A stretch of DNA of 64,000 bases from Cycas panzhihuaensis (lineage: Eukaryota; Cycadophyta): contig CM041465.1 of NCBI GenBank assembly GCA_023213395.1, positions 9,858,001 to 9,922,000 on the forward strand, written 5' to 3'. Below, piece by piece: positions 11,915 to 23,764 of this stretch. The notes below the pieces were generated by a model, which saw only the letters and a program-made list of their open reading frames with translations, searched no databases and was not told where the DNA came from. Both the position numbers and the translations under genes were made by a program. Within the stretch, counting starts at the first letter, position 1. Each line of letters starts with the position of its first letter.

Positions 11915-11930
11915 AAGTCTAGTTTTAAAC
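11915..11930. repeat. LINE target-site duplication, left
   Basis: AAGTCTAGTTTTAAAC, repeated perfectly at 15450-15465. Its length and perfect match are typical of target-primed insertion. Confidence 0.93.
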
Positions 11931-12089
11931 TTTTTTTTTTGATAAGGTAAAATAATATTGAAGGGGTTTTAACTAGGTCCCCAAACCCTGTACATCAAGG
12001 CCAAATGACATAGGAAGGATGACCATGATAGGCCCATGGTCTAGCCCAAATTTAAACCTCTCATCCTCCCTTATCTACCTCCCCAATAT

Positions 12090-12620
12090 GTGCATCAGCC
12101 CTAACCAGTCTCAGAAACTCTTTCGGGTAGTCTTCTTTCCAGACTTTAGTTCTTTTATTTATCACAACCCAGTTTGCTAGCCAGTCTACAGCTGAATTCC
12201 CTTCCCTAGAAGTGTGCTAGATCTGGACACTAATTTTGGATCTCAAGACATCCTGGACATCCCTTATAATATCTATATTATCCCACCCAGGATCCACTTT
12301 CCCTCTTAAACATTTTATGACATATATAGAATCACCTTCTGCTCTTCCTCCTCGTCCACCAGAGCTGTCGCCTTCAACATGGCCCTAACCTCAGCTTTCT
12401 GGTTCATTTGGAAACCTAAGTACTCCGTGAAAGCCCATTTCAAATTGTCCACATGGTCCCTACATAGGCCTCCCCCTCCTGCCTCCCTAGGGTTACCTTT
12501 GGCTGCTCCGTCAAAATTTATTTTTACCCATGTTATATCTGGAGGGCACCATTTAGTTTCTCTTCTCCTCTCTCTACCTCCTTTTAGAGGGACTATACAT
12601 CAATCCTCAAGAATGACTTC
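12090..12620 (-). pseudogene. LINE RNase H domain
   Basis: The minus strand encodes VKINFDGAAKGNPREAGGGG, the RVT_3-type RNase H opening with the first metal-binding Asp (FDG), then FQMNQKAEVRAMLKATAL, which holds the Glu (family NNxAExxAL). The third Asp region is beyond several stops (CAG to TAG and TGG to TAG types). It would remove RNA from the RNA-DNA hybrid during insertion. It is the C-terminal end of the LINE ORF2 product; the open plus-strand frame at 12379-12723 is only its shadow. Confidence 0.8.
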
Positions 12621-12782
12621 TTCCCCCTTGGGGATCTTGTCCTTCTTTGGGATAACCATCATCTCTGAGATACCCTTCCTGATCTCAGTGAGCAGAATTA
12701 GACTATCCTTCTCTTTACCCTAAAAAATCCTCCTATTTCATTCTTTCCAAATATACCAAGAGCCTACTAGGAGTATCATCTT

Positions 12783-13229
12783 CTAGAGGCTAATAAGAGT
12801 TTTACTTTTAAAAAGAGAAATCCAAGCTATCCACTGATCTTTCAGGGTATTTGATGAAACCCAAAATAGCCCCAACCTAGACCAAACTTTGCTCCAAATA
12901 CTAATACTGTAGGGACAGTGAATACACAAGTGATCCAAAGATTCAACTTCCATCTTGCATAATGTGCACCTATTCGCCAGCTGGAAGCCCCTTTTCGAGA
13001 GATTATCCATTGTGAGTATTTTGTTTTGAAGGCAAAGCCACCAAAAAGTGGCTATCTTTGGGAGTACCCCCATCTTCCAAACCCCAGCTAGTAAATCGTT
13101 CCTATCCCAGCCCTCCCTGCTCATTAATAAATTATAACCAGCTTTAACTGTATATGATCCCGTTGACGAGGGAGGCCATACCAGTGTATCAGGCACGGGC
13201 CGCTTCGGAATGTACTGGTTGTCTAACAC
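12783..13229 (-). pseudogene. LINE ORF2 zinc-binding region (zf-RVT)
   Basis: An open segment of 148 codons with the plant zf-RVT pattern: WPPSSTGSYTVKAGYNLL, VLPKIATFWWLCLQNKILTM, then CTLCKMEVESLDHLCIHCPY, giving Cys-x2-Cys and His-x4-His/Cys ligands. The family links RT to RNase H in plant LINEs and presumably binds nucleic acid. It lies in the expected place between RT and RNase H. Confidence 0.88.
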
Positions 13230-13580
13230 CCCCTTAACTCTGTGGATCTCCTCCTCTAGGCCTTGCAGCTCCTCAAATAATCTCCAATGCCTATCCTTTT
13301 CCTGCCCTACCTAGTAATTCTTGACAAGAGGACCATAGCAATTCATGCTATCCGTCTTCATAGTACCAATACTAGGCAACTCCTCTAGTTTAGAGATACC
13401 ACACCATTTGTCTTCCTAGAACCTTATGATTTCACTGTCCCCCAATTTCCAATGCATACTAGCTTGGAGGAGAGGCCTCGAAGACCTGATAGCCCTCCAT
13501 ATAGGGGAGCCCTCTAAGCACATACCCTCCTCCATCAGAAAATATTTGTCCCCAAAGTACTTCCTTGCTATAATTTTCCC

Positions 13581-15239
13581 CTAGACTGATCCAGCTTCTT
13601 TAAAGAGTCTCCACCCTGTCTTTGCTAGAATAACTTCATTAAGTAGACCCAACCTTCTAACGTTGAGACCTCCCACCCATTTAGGCTTACAGACCTTCTC
13701 CCAGGACACTAGGTGGACTCTCTTTTTATCTTTAGCTCCAGACCAGAGAAATCGTTTCATGATTCCTTCCAGTGTGGAGATAACCATACTTGGCATCTTA
13801 AATACTGTCATTTGGTAGATTGGGATACTCTATAGGGAGGCCACCACTAACTGAATCTTCCCAGCCTAACTGAGAAGAGCCCCTTTCCATCCTGCCAGCT
13901 TCCTGTTGAATCTACTCACAATTGAATCCCACAAATTCTTCCCCATCTTGCCCACGAATAGAGACATACCTAGGTATGAACTAGGAAGGGGACTTTTGGA
14001 AATCTCCAGAACCCTGCTGATTCTTCTCTACTACCTCTCTGAAGTGTTAATAAAGAAGGTCGAGCTTTTACCCAGGTTAATTTTTTAGTTTGTAGCCCTT
14101 TCGTAAGCCTACAGACCCATTTTTAAGGTCCTGGCCTCCCCTAGAGAGGCCATGCATAGAAAAATATTATCGTCTACAAATTGGTGGTGCACAATATTGT
14201 CCAGATTGGAGGAAGCTCTCAAACCTGTTAACCTTCCTGTCCGCTAGGCCTCCATGGTCACCCTACCTAACAATTCTGCCATGATAATGAATAAGAAGGG
14301 AGAGAGAGGGTCGCCTTGTCTTAAACCCCTGGACCCAGAAAAGAAAGGAGTCGACCTCCTATTTACTATCACTGAAAAAGATACCCTAGATATACAGCAT
14401 CTCATCCAGTCCCTCCAAACCCCCCCAAAACCAAATGCCTCAAGGCAATCCATTAGACAGTCCCAAGCCACCCGGTCGTAGGCTTTGGAAATATCTGCCT
14501 TGATTAACATACCCACTTCCTTACGATGAAGAGTCGAGTGTAGGGTTTTGTGGACAGTTATAATACCATTCGTGATTTACCTTCCTTTAACAAAACCATC
14601 TTGGTTAAGAGAAATAATTACTAGGAGGGTCTCTCTTAGATGGTTTGCTAACACTTTGGCCAATATCTTATATTTTACGTTGCAAAGACTAATCGGTCTA
14701 AAGTCTTCCATGACTTCCGCACCCTCCTTCTTCAGAATCAAGACCAGAAAGGTAGCCTGCCACTCTTTCAGTATTGTCTGTCTTAGAAAAAAATCATTAA
14801 GCACCAAAATAAGATCATCCTTGATTATTTCCCAGTATTCCTAAAAAAATCCAGGGGGAAACCCATCCGGTCCCAAGGCCTTATCCTTACCCATCTTAAA
14901 TAAGGCCCTCTCGACTTCCTCCTGGGAAAAAGGTTCAGTCAGTTTGCTATTAAGGGCCTCAGAGATCACTTTCAGAATATATTGCAAAAGAGTCACCCTT
15001 AGTTCAGGATCCTGGCATCCTGGTTCAGTATATAGCTCCTTGAAGTAATCCATTGCAATTCCTCTGATCTGGTCCTCCGCCTCATACACAACCCCATCCC
15101 TGCTATGGAGTTTGTTGATCCTGTTATGAGCCCTATGCTTCATGGTGGACAAGTGGAAGAACTTGGTATTTCTATCCCCTTCCTTAATCCACTGCTCTCT
15201 GGATTTCTGCTTCCAGAAGATTTCCTCCCTTGCCAACAC
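13581..15239 (-). pseudogene. LINE reverse transcriptase (several frames)
   Basis: RT recovered from four open pieces. 15239-14841 is the N-terminal part (KSREQWIKEGDRNTKFFH, GKDKALGPDGFPPGFF). 14807-14577 contains FRPISLCNVKYKILAKVLA and LNQDGFVKGR. 14516-14244 contains LIKADISKAYDRVAW (first catalytic Asp) and GLRQGDPLSPFLFI. The catalytic box reads FVDD at 14170-14181 (usually FADD). 13811-13581 is the thumb region FLWSGAKDKKRVHLVSW. Several stops and at least two frameshifts separate these. If intact it would perform target-primed reverse transcription in the nucleus. RVT_1-type, plant L1 clade. Confidence 0.9.
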
Positions 15240-15449
15240 CTCCTCTAATTTCTTGGAAGTAGAGTGTTCAATTTGGTCCAGATCTTGGGTTCTCCCCTTA
15301 AGTTAGATCCTATCCTCGATCTCTTTTAGCTTCAACAATAGGGCACCCTTATCTATAAAAATATTTCTAAAAACCTCCTTATTCCAGATCTTGATTTATT
15401 GCTTGATCCAATTTAACTTCTTTGAGAACCTGTACATGGCGCAGCCTTG
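15240..15449 (-). other. LINE 5' truncation end
   Basis: The minus strand gives the coiled linker before RT (MYRFSKKLNWIKQ, KLKEIEDRI), then stops at the target duplication. No endonuclease or ORF1 sequence remains. Confidence 0.7.
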
Positions 15450-15465
15450 AAGTCTAGTTTTAAAC
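15450..15465. repeat. LINE target-site duplication, right
   Basis: AAGTCTAGTTTTAAAC, identical to 11915-11930. Confidence 0.93.
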
Positions 15466-16264
15466 TTATGTTACTACACTTTTATAATTTTATTATCAAC
15501 TTGCTTTTCTAATGAACTAGATAAAATTATGTTAGTTAAAATTTTCTCAAAAAGAAGATGTACTTATTTAGAATTAGCATTTGATGAAGATCTTTCTTCA
15601 TCAAATTTGGCATCATACATGGTAGAAATAGTATGTGTGACTAGATCTAATAAACGGTAAGCTTTGCTTTCCTCATTGTAACTAACGAAGATAAACTTTG
15701 ACCTCCTTAGATCTAGTTATTATTGTTTTTCTTTAGGAACATGTGCCCAAGTAATATTATCAAAGATTTTTAGGTGTTTAACTCAGGGTTTATAACTAGA
15801 CCACTTTTGTTTTGGTGTAATATTATTTAAAGATTTAGTGGGTAACCTATTTAAAAGATAATTAGAATAAGTTATAACTTTAGCCCATAGTTTTAAATCT
15901 AATTTTTTTGTATGAAATATACATTTAGTTATTTAAACCAGTGTATAATTTTTATATTTTACAACACTATTTTGCTGAGAAGTATAAGTAACTGAATACT
16001 ATAATCTAATTCCATTCTTTTTATAAAAAGATATAACTCATTACTTAAATATTCTTTAACATTATCAAATCTAAAAATTTTCATTTTAAAGTTAGATTGA
16101 TTTTTAACTAAGGTTTTAAATTAAACAAAGATATTAAAAACTTTACTGTAATTTTTTAATATATACACCTATAATTTTTTGGAGAAATCATCAATAAAAG
16201 TCATAAAATATTTACTGCCAGAATATGAAGGTATATAAAAAGGATCACATATATCAGAGTGAAC
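15466..16264 (-). pseudogene. C1 integrase core, part before C2
   Basis: Minus-strand Copia integrase: [19 protein letters not shown] then TFIDDFS, the rve-type opening with the first catalytic Asp (HSD). Following pieces are decayed. The frame is cut by C2 at 16264. On the other side of C2 (30062 onward) the minus strand supplies AKSILELF, so the family motif LELxHSD is split exactly at the insertion. The integrase would insert cDNA into the genome if intact. Confidence 0.82.
16260..16264 (-). repeat. C2 target-site duplication, left
   Basis: TGAAC here against TGAAA at 30057-30061, one mismatch. Confidence 0.75.
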
Positions 16265-16572
16265 TGAAGAATCTAATGGAGATAAAGCACAATAGTAGAA
16301 CATAAATCTTTATTCCATTTTCAATCCATTTTGATAAAGTTTAATAAATTTTCATTGATAGGTGGTGTTGATGAACACCATATATATTAGGCCTCAAAAT
16401 ATATATTCGAGAGGAGGGTCAGAGCTCGCCTCAACCTCCAAATTTAAAATACAATAAAATAATAAATAACTTAAAATAAAATAATCTTACCTTATCCAAA
16501 TGATCATTGGGAGTGGCTCACATGGTCCCAAGATATTTGCATACATGTATGTAATGAACATTAGTCCCAACA
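16265..16572 (-). repeat. C2 3' LTR
   Basis: 308 bp, the same length as 29749-30056; TGAAGAATCTAATGG to AGTCCCAACA. Contains the palindromic GGTGGTGTTGATGAACACC at 16361-16379. Confidence 0.9.
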
Positions 16573-17297
16573 TTCTCTACCATAATGTTTATTATATACA
16601 TCTTCAAAATTTTCTTTGAATTTATGAAATTAAATTTTAAGAAAACTTTAAGAGAGAGATTAAGCATTTATTCCTTTGCTTTTTCACCATCATGCATTAT
16701 TATCCTTGCAATATAGTCCTCTTTAACTATGTGTGACTCATGTGGCTTCTAAGCTTGTCTTAGTAGGATGAGGTTAACTTGAGTAGATGTGGTTACATTA
16801 AGATCTTTGTCTTCTTCATCTTTTATTTTGTTGGAGTCAATTGGGTCAATGGTATACATAACATTATTAAATTCAATAATGTAATTATTAATTTAGTTGG
16901 CGTCATCAATGGTATATGTAACATTAGCTAATACATCATTATTAACCTACTCTAACATATGTCCCACATATAAAATATCATTAATATAATTAGTTTCACC
17001 TTGTTCTATAGTGTCTCCCCCATAAATTAATTCCAATGTGTCCCATGCAGTTTTAGATGTGGTCATCTCACTTGCACTAGAGAATGCAGTATCATCTAAT
17101 GTATAAAACATTAAGACTAAAGCCTCATTATCTTTTCTCATATTTTCTTTAAAATTTGGTTCATCTTTTAAGTAACCATCCTTTATAAATTTCTAAAGAT
17201 CATTTGCAATAAAATATGAATTCATTACTTTACTCTAAAGTTAAAAATTAGATCCATTGAATATAGGAAAACTCATGTCATCTAGATAAATTACCAT
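16573..17297 (-). pseudogene. C2 gag with acidic tail
   Basis: Minus-strand frame of about 240 codons starting at the ATG at 17297. The gag domain shows MSFPIFNGSNF, VMNSYFIANDL, KFIKDGY, then RKDNEALVLMFYTLDD and KTAWDTLELIYGG, the UBN2/DUF4219 pattern. Three TAG or TAA stops lie in the first 40 codons, where the family has Trp (NYxLW, NDLW). After the gag domain comes an acidic stretch with two YTID repeats (TYTIDDAN, MYTIDPID) and IKDEEDKDLNV, ending at the LTR. No zinc knuckle or protease. It resembles C0 gag in layout. Confidence 0.75.
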
Positions 17298-19086
17298 TAT
17301 AAACATTTTAATACATGAACTAAAAGGTATATGGTCTTAATGAACAAATAAGAATTCTTTTAACATATAATGAGAAAACAACTTGATATTGACATACAAT
17401 AAAACTTCTTTTTAAATGAAATTTCAAATGGATACTAACAAGATTCTTTCTTAACAAATAAGGAAGGCAACTTAACAATGAAATAAAATATATATCTCTT
17501 TTAAATGAAATCAATATAAAATGAGTGTGCCCCTTTAAAATGAAGCAAATATAAATCAATAATTTTTTAAAATAATACAATATAAGCCTTATGACAATGA
17601 ACACCTTTAAATATAATAATCTCTTTCAAATCAACTTTTAAATCAATGAGATTCCTTATTAACACATAAAAGAAAGCAATATTTAAATATGTTCCCTTTT
17701 GAAACAAATATAAAGACTAAATAATCTATTTTTAAATGAAATCGACAAATCCACCTTTTGAATAAAATGTATAAATAAAGCAATGAAGCTTTCAATATAA
17801 CTAAAATAAGCTCTAAAAGGAAATGAAATACTTTTTGAATGATTTTATGAAAAGGGTGCAATCTAAATGTACCTTTAAATGCAATAAAAAGAACCTTGAT
17901 TAAATTTAATAAATAGATAAAAAGGAGCAAAATGAGCCTCCTATTTAGATGAATAAACTGAACATAAGTGAGTAATAAATATGCTTTTGTATGAACCCCT
18001 TTTCAATCTACAAAAAATGTAAGGTATGCTTTGAATATAACTTTGAAATATGTTCTTTTATTTGACCTTGAATGCACTTTAAAGGAATGCTTCAAAGAAG
18101 TAAGATGACCTTATATAAGCAAAATATATGCTTTATATGAGCTCTAAATTAAAGTATATTTGCTAAGAAATAAAGTATCAACTTTAAAATAGAGGTATTC
18201 AAAGTTAGAGAGTACCAGTTTGAAGAATTTACTTCCAAATTCTCCTTCTTCTTTAGGAGGCTAAAATATGATTAAAACCTATAAAATATCAATTGTGAGC
18301 TTATAAAACCAAGTAAAAATGATCAAAGATGGATTCAAAATCAAATAATATATAAATAAGCAAAGAGAGAATAAAACATTAGTTTAAAATAACTGAAAAA
18401 TAATTAAACTAAGGTCAAATAAGAGAGCTAACTTTATTAGCCTTAAAACCTTTTAAAATAATTTTAAATTTTATTGAAAACTACTTCAATATATAGATCT
18501 TTAAAATACCTTTCCAACAAATCCAGTCGTTTGAAGAACGAGCTCATAGATCAAAAGTTATAACAAAAATAGTACAAGGACCCTTTTAGGCAATCAAATA
18601 AAAAAAAATGGGGGGGGGGGGAGGGGTGTCTAATCATCTTTAAACTAAGGCCCATGGTCATGTGGAGGACCAATAAAATCACCCGCTAGGATCCAAAGAG
18701 GGCTACACATTTCAAATCTTATTAAAAATAATTAAATTCATTTAAAACTAAAATTATAAAAAATAATTAATAAGAAGTTAAGGTTTATCCCTTAATACAA
18801 AAAATAAGGTCATATGGAGGCTCTAATATGATCATAAGCTAAGTGGAGAGGGGATAAATAACTAAAATTCAAAAAATATTAAACTTAATTAAATTTATCT
18901 TAACTTTATAAACTTTAATAAAATTAAATTTGAATTAAAAAGAATGTCTATGGATTTTCGACATCTACACATAAAACAAGAGGAGATTGATTGATTAAAA
19001 CTAATCAAAATACTTGCAGATCCTTCGGAGATCGATGCGAGTAAGTTTTATAATGCCAGAAGAGGATTCAATGGTAAAATTAAGGA
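17298..19086 (-). other. C2 leader, first part
   Basis: No gene is supported; the open frames 17320-17604 and 17643-17930 are low-complexity. From about 17390 to 18190 the plus strand repeats a degenerate motif around CTTTTAAATGAAATC every few tens of bases. Beyond it are the G-run at 18608-18624 and GGTCATATGGAGGCTCTAAT near 18807, shared with the C1-family leaders. Confidence 0.5.
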
Positions 19087-19091
19087 GAAAG
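19087..19091. repeat. Tork array target-site duplication, left
   Basis: GAAAG, repeated at 29018-29022. No duplication flanks the middle LTR. Confidence 0.88.
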
Positions 19092-19726
19092 TATTGAGAA
19101 TACAAGGTCCCAACCCTTTAATTGCCACCAAGATCTATTGCATTCTTACAACTAGTTACAGAAATCGAAACTTAAAATTACATGCAATTTTTAAAATCAG
19201 AGATTATATAGTAAAAAGAAAATGAAAACCAGACATCACATGTGCACTCAATATACTGTGGTAAAACCCTAGCAGTGTGCTAGGGAAACATCCACATAGG
19301 AAAGGTATCAATCTTTATTGTTGTAGAATAGAGAAACAATACATCACAGTTACAGAGTGCTCTTAGGAACAACAATCAGTCGCTACCCTCATCATAGTTA
19401 CATTGCATTATATTACAACATAATAAGAAAAGCCCTAAAACAGGCTACATGAGAGGAACATCCAAGACCTAAATCTCAACCGTAGAATCTAGGGTATTTG
19501 TATCAAACGACCCTGATTCTCTTTATATTTTGATAAGGTTTACATGGCTAATTTTTCGGGTTGGGGGCTATCACCCCCAAACCCTTCCTAGGGGCGCCCA
19601 CCCCCACACCCTGACCAAGGGGGGCTCCCACCCCCCTTAGAACCCCTCAAAAAATATTAGAGGGGGAAACTACACTGAAAACATGCCATAATTTTAGCCC
19701 CATAATTGTTGTCACAATACCCAACA
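19092..19726 (-). repeat. Tork LTR 1
   Basis: 635 bp, TATTGAGAATAC (TG decayed to TA) to ACCCAACA. Includes a C/G-rich block at about 19556-19665 (GGGGGCTATCACCCCC and runs of C) that stands out in otherwise AT-rich LTR sequence. Confidence 0.9.
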
Positions 19727-19740
19727 ATCTCCACCTTGAC
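19727..19740 (-). promoter_or_regulatory. Unit A polypurine tract
   Basis: The minus strand reads GTCAAGGTGGAGAT directly before the LTR, a purine-rich stretch. The same sequence, slightly changed, follows LTR 2 at 24331. Confidence 0.65.
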
Positions 19741-19773
19741 AACAATTACCTGATACCTTTCTTGGACCCTTCA

Positions 19774-22700
19774 TCATCTATTTTACAAGCTAAGAGAAGT
19801 CAAACACCATTTGAACTTCTCTAATGGTACTGATTTTGTGAATATATTAGCATAATTCTGATTGGTATGAATCTTCTTAAGTGCCACTCCACCTGGTTCC
19901 ATAACCTGTCTAACGAAATGGTACTTAAGAGCAATATGCTTTATTCTACTATGATAAGCTATATTCTTGGCTAAGTAAATGACACTTTAACTATCAAAAA
20001 ATACCTTTACATTTTCATGTCTCCTTCCAAGCTCAACCAATAGACCCTGTAACTAGATTGCTTCTTTACAAGCATGTCTCAGAGCAACATATTCAAACAC
20101 GTGGTTGATAGTGCAATTGTGCTCTGCAATTTGGACATCTAACTAACTCGACCATTTGCAAGAGTAAAAACATAACCTGAAGTAGACCTTCTTTTGTCTA
20201 AATCTCCTGCAAAGTCTGAATCGACATATCCACAAACCTAATTACCTATACCTCCAACGGTGATGCAATAGTCACTCGTTGCTCTCAAATACCGAAGCAC
20301 CTATTTCACTACAACCCAATGTTCCTTTTCTGGATTTGCCATAAACCTGCTAACTACATCAACTGCATGTGAAATATTAGGTCTTGTACATACCATGGCA
20401 TATATAAAACTTCCTACTGCACTAGCATAAGGCACACAGGACATATAATCATTTTCTTCTTCACTACTATGACTAAAATTTGAAGAAAGCTTGAAGTGGG
20501 AAGCCAATGGGATACTCACAGGTTTCACATTTGCCATACCAAATCTAGTTAGTACCTTCTCTACATATTTCTACTATGATAACCATAGCTTACCATTTTT
20601 CTTATCTTTGTGTATCTCCATCCCTAAGATTTGTTCCACAGCTCCTAGATCCTTCATATTAAAAATCCTAGCTAATTGAGCCTTTAGCTTATTGATTTCT
20701 TTGATGCTCTTGCTTGCAACCAGTATATCATCAACATATAACACCAAGATAATGAATAAGCCATTGTCCATAAATTTAAAGTAGACACAATGATCATACT
20801 CACTTCTTTTGAAATTTTGGCTCTCCATGAAGCCATCAAACTTTGTGTACTACTGCCTGGGTGATTGCTTCAGAACATACAATGATTTCCTGAGCCTGCA
20901 AATAAGTCTTTTCTTGCCATCTTGTATAAACCCTTCTGGTTGATCCATATAGATCTCCTCATCTAAATCTCCATGTAGAAAAGTTATTTTCATATCTAAC
21001 TACTCCAACTCCAAATCGAGAGAAGCTACCAATGCTAATAACACTCGAATTAAAACAAATTTAACAACTAGTGAAAAGATCTCATGAAAGTCAATACCTG
21101 CTTTCTATGCAAAACCTTTAGCCACCAATCTTGCCCTGTATTTATCAACCTTTCCATCAACATCTGTTTTCTTTTTGAAAATCCACCTGCAACCAATAGT
21201 CTTCCTACCATGTGGAAGTTCTACCAAGTCCCATGAATTATTTTTCTTCAAGGCATCTATCTCTTCCTATATAGCCCTTATCCACTTCTCTCCATGGATA
21301 TCATCTATTGCTTCCTGATAACATGTGAGATCACCATCATTAGAAACTAAAGCAATAGAAATAAAAGGGTTGTACTTGTTAGGTGGATGATTAACTTATG
21401 TAGATCTTCTAACTGTTGGCAAAGGAGTGTCCACATACTCCTATGAATCTGTTGCTGATTCATCTTCAAAAAGATCTTCATGATATTTTGATTCCACATA
21501 TGGCTACATTTCAAACTTAACTTATTGATGTTCATCTTGCTGCTCCTGTTTCATTTCAACTTCTACACTGTCTAATTTTACAAGGGGAGATTCATCAAAT
21601 ATGACATCTCTGTTAATGGTGATTTTGTGGGCAGTAGGATCCCATAATATGTATCCCTTCACACCATCCTTATCACCATAGCCAACAAAGATATATCTTT
21701 TAGATTTTGGGTCTAACTTTAAACGTTTATTTTTGTCAGTCCAGGCATAAGCATTATAACCAAAAACTTTTAAATTTGAATAATTGCATGGATGTCCAGT
21801 CCATACCTCTTCAGGAATTTTGCAATCTATTGCAAGTGATGGTGACCTATTTACCAGATAGTAAGTTGTTTGAACAGCTTCTGCCCACAAGCCCAACTCC
21901 ACTTCTGCATTACTTAGCATGCTTCTTGCTCTTTCCAAGAGTGTCCTATTCATGCACTCAACAATGTCATTTTGCTGTGCAATATAACTAGCAGTCTTGT
22001 GTCTTTCAATCCCAACTTCTCTGCAATAGTTCTCAAACTCTAAGGAGTTGAACTCACCTCCATTGTCAGTTCTTAAATATTTGATTGTCTTACCAATACT
22101 GTTCTCAACTAAAACTTTGAACTGCTTAAACACACTAAAAACTTTAGACTTCCTTTTCAAAAAATAGATCCATACCTTCCTAAAGTAATCATCTATAAAT
22201 GTGACAAAATACAATGATCCTCCACAAGATATTTTAGGGGCTGGTCCCTATACATCTGAATGTATGTAATCCAGAACGCCTTTACTAGTGTGACTCCCTA
22301 CTTTAAACTTGAGTCTACATTGTTTTCCAAAAATATAATGTTTACAGAAAGCCAAATCTGAAAGCTGCAAGTTAGGAAGTAACTTACAGTTTATCAGCAC
22401 CTTAAGTCCTTTCTCATTCATGTGCCCAAGTCTCTGATGCCATAGCTGAACAGATTTTCTTTGATCTTTGTCAGAGTTGCTATCGACATCTGTACTTTCC
22501 ACTAAAATATAAAGATTTCCTTTCTTTAAGGCTTTCATAACAACCAAGGCACCCTTTGACACCTTTAGGACTCCTTCATGACCTGTATACTTAAAGCCAC
22601 TCGAATCTAATTCACCCAAGAAAATCATATTCTTTTTCAAATCAAGTACATATCTAATCTCAGTTAATGTTCTAACTACCCCATCAAACATCTTAATTTT

Positions 22701-23693
22701 GATGCTACCAATGCCCACTGTATTATAAGAAACTTTGTTTCCCATAAGCACATCACCACCATCAAGAGGTTGGTATGATGAGAACCAACTCTCGTATGGA
22801 CACATGTGGTGCGAAGCACCTAAATCTAATAACCAGTCATGGTGATAATAAGAAACATTACAAGCGACCAAGACATCATGATCCATACCTTGATTTGACT
22901 CCACTTGATTCGCCTCCTTGGTAGGATCTTCTTTTTCCTATAACTCTTTCCTTTTATAACAATCCTTCTTGAGGTGACTGGTCTTATTACAATGCCAACA
23001 CCTAAGCTTACTCTTTTTTCTCTTTGACTTGGACCTCGATGTATCCCTAGAGTTTTGTCCTCTCTCAAACATTCTACCCTTTATTGTCATGGATTTTAGT
23101 GTGGAGGTTTCAAGATTAGACTTCCTCTGCACTTCTTCCATTAGCAAAGCACTCACAATAGAATCATATTCTAACTCATCTATAGTGCTAAAACTAATTG
23201 AGGTGACAATATTATCCCAGGATTCAGGTAATGAGCATAATAGGGTAAAAGCCTTATCCTCATCCTCAAATTTAACATCGATACTAGTCAATTGATAAAT
23301 AAGAGTATTAAAAATATTTAAATGGTCAGTAATTTTTGTACCTTCCTTCATCCGTAACGAGTACAGTTACCTCTTCAGGTAGATTTGGTTCACTACTGAT
23401 TTGGTCATATACAGGCCTTCCAATTGGGTCCATAATCCTGCTACTGTCTGCTCCCCTGCGATGTTAAACAAGACTTCATCTGCCAAGCACAATCGTATTG
23501 TGCTAAGTGTCATTTTGTCTAAATCATCCCATTCATCATCGTCCATCCCTGCGGGTTTCTTCGATTTGCCTGTAAGGGCTTTATACAAACCCTGTTGTAT
23601 AAGAATATCATACGCTTTTAGCTTCCATAACTCGAAGTTGTTCTTGCCATTGAATTTCTCCACCTCAAAATTTGCACCTGCTAGTTTTGCCAT
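19774..23693 (-). pseudogene. Tork unit A gag-pol polyprotein (broken)
   Basis: About 1300 codons, minus strand, from ATG at 23693 (MAKLAGANFEVEKFNGKNNF) to the natural TGA at 19774. Order: gag (UBN2 type), zinc knuckle CWHCNKTSHLKKDC, protease with DLGAS (normally DSGAS), zinc-binding LWHQRLGHM and CKHYIFGKQC, integrase with Asp (YIHSD), YLRTDNGGEF and IVECMNRTLLE, RT with CRWIFKKK and LYVDDILVA, RNase H with GYVDSDFAGDLDKRRSTSGY. About twenty stops interrupt it, mainly TAG or TAA where unit B or the family has Gln or Trp. Trp-to-TAG in YIHSDVxGP is one example: unit B keeps Trp there. The polyprotein would form the particle and carry out replication and integration. Confidence 0.92.
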
Positions 23694-23750
23694 TTGGTGT
23701 AGAAAAGCTGACACTAAAACCTTCACAAACTCACTGCAAGAAAAAGAGTG

Positions 23751-23762
23751 GCTCTGATACCA
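23751..23762 (-). promoter_or_regulatory. Unit A primer-binding site
   Basis: The minus strand reads TGGTATCAGAGC, a perfect initiator-Met tRNA match, two bases inside LTR 2. Confidence 0.92.
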
Positions 23763-23764
23763 CT

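Larger units (their letters stand above)
11931..15449 (-). mobile_element. L1-type LINE, 5'-truncated, in C1
   Basis: A 3.5-kb minus-strand non-LTR element. The T-run at 11931-11940 is the poly(A) tail on the minus strand; 16-bp target duplications flank the ends. Domains in order are the linker after the missing endonuclease, RT, zinc-binding region (zf-RVT) and RNase H (RVT_3). ORF1 and the AP-endonuclease are absent, so this is a dead-on-arrival 5'-truncated copy. A C-terminal RNase H is characteristic of many plant L1 elements. Its base composition is richer in G+C than C1 around it. Confidence 0.92.

Noticed and set aside
12379-12723. 114-codon plus-strand open frame
   Set aside because: It is the shadow of the LINE RNase H on the minus strand, which has clear motifs.
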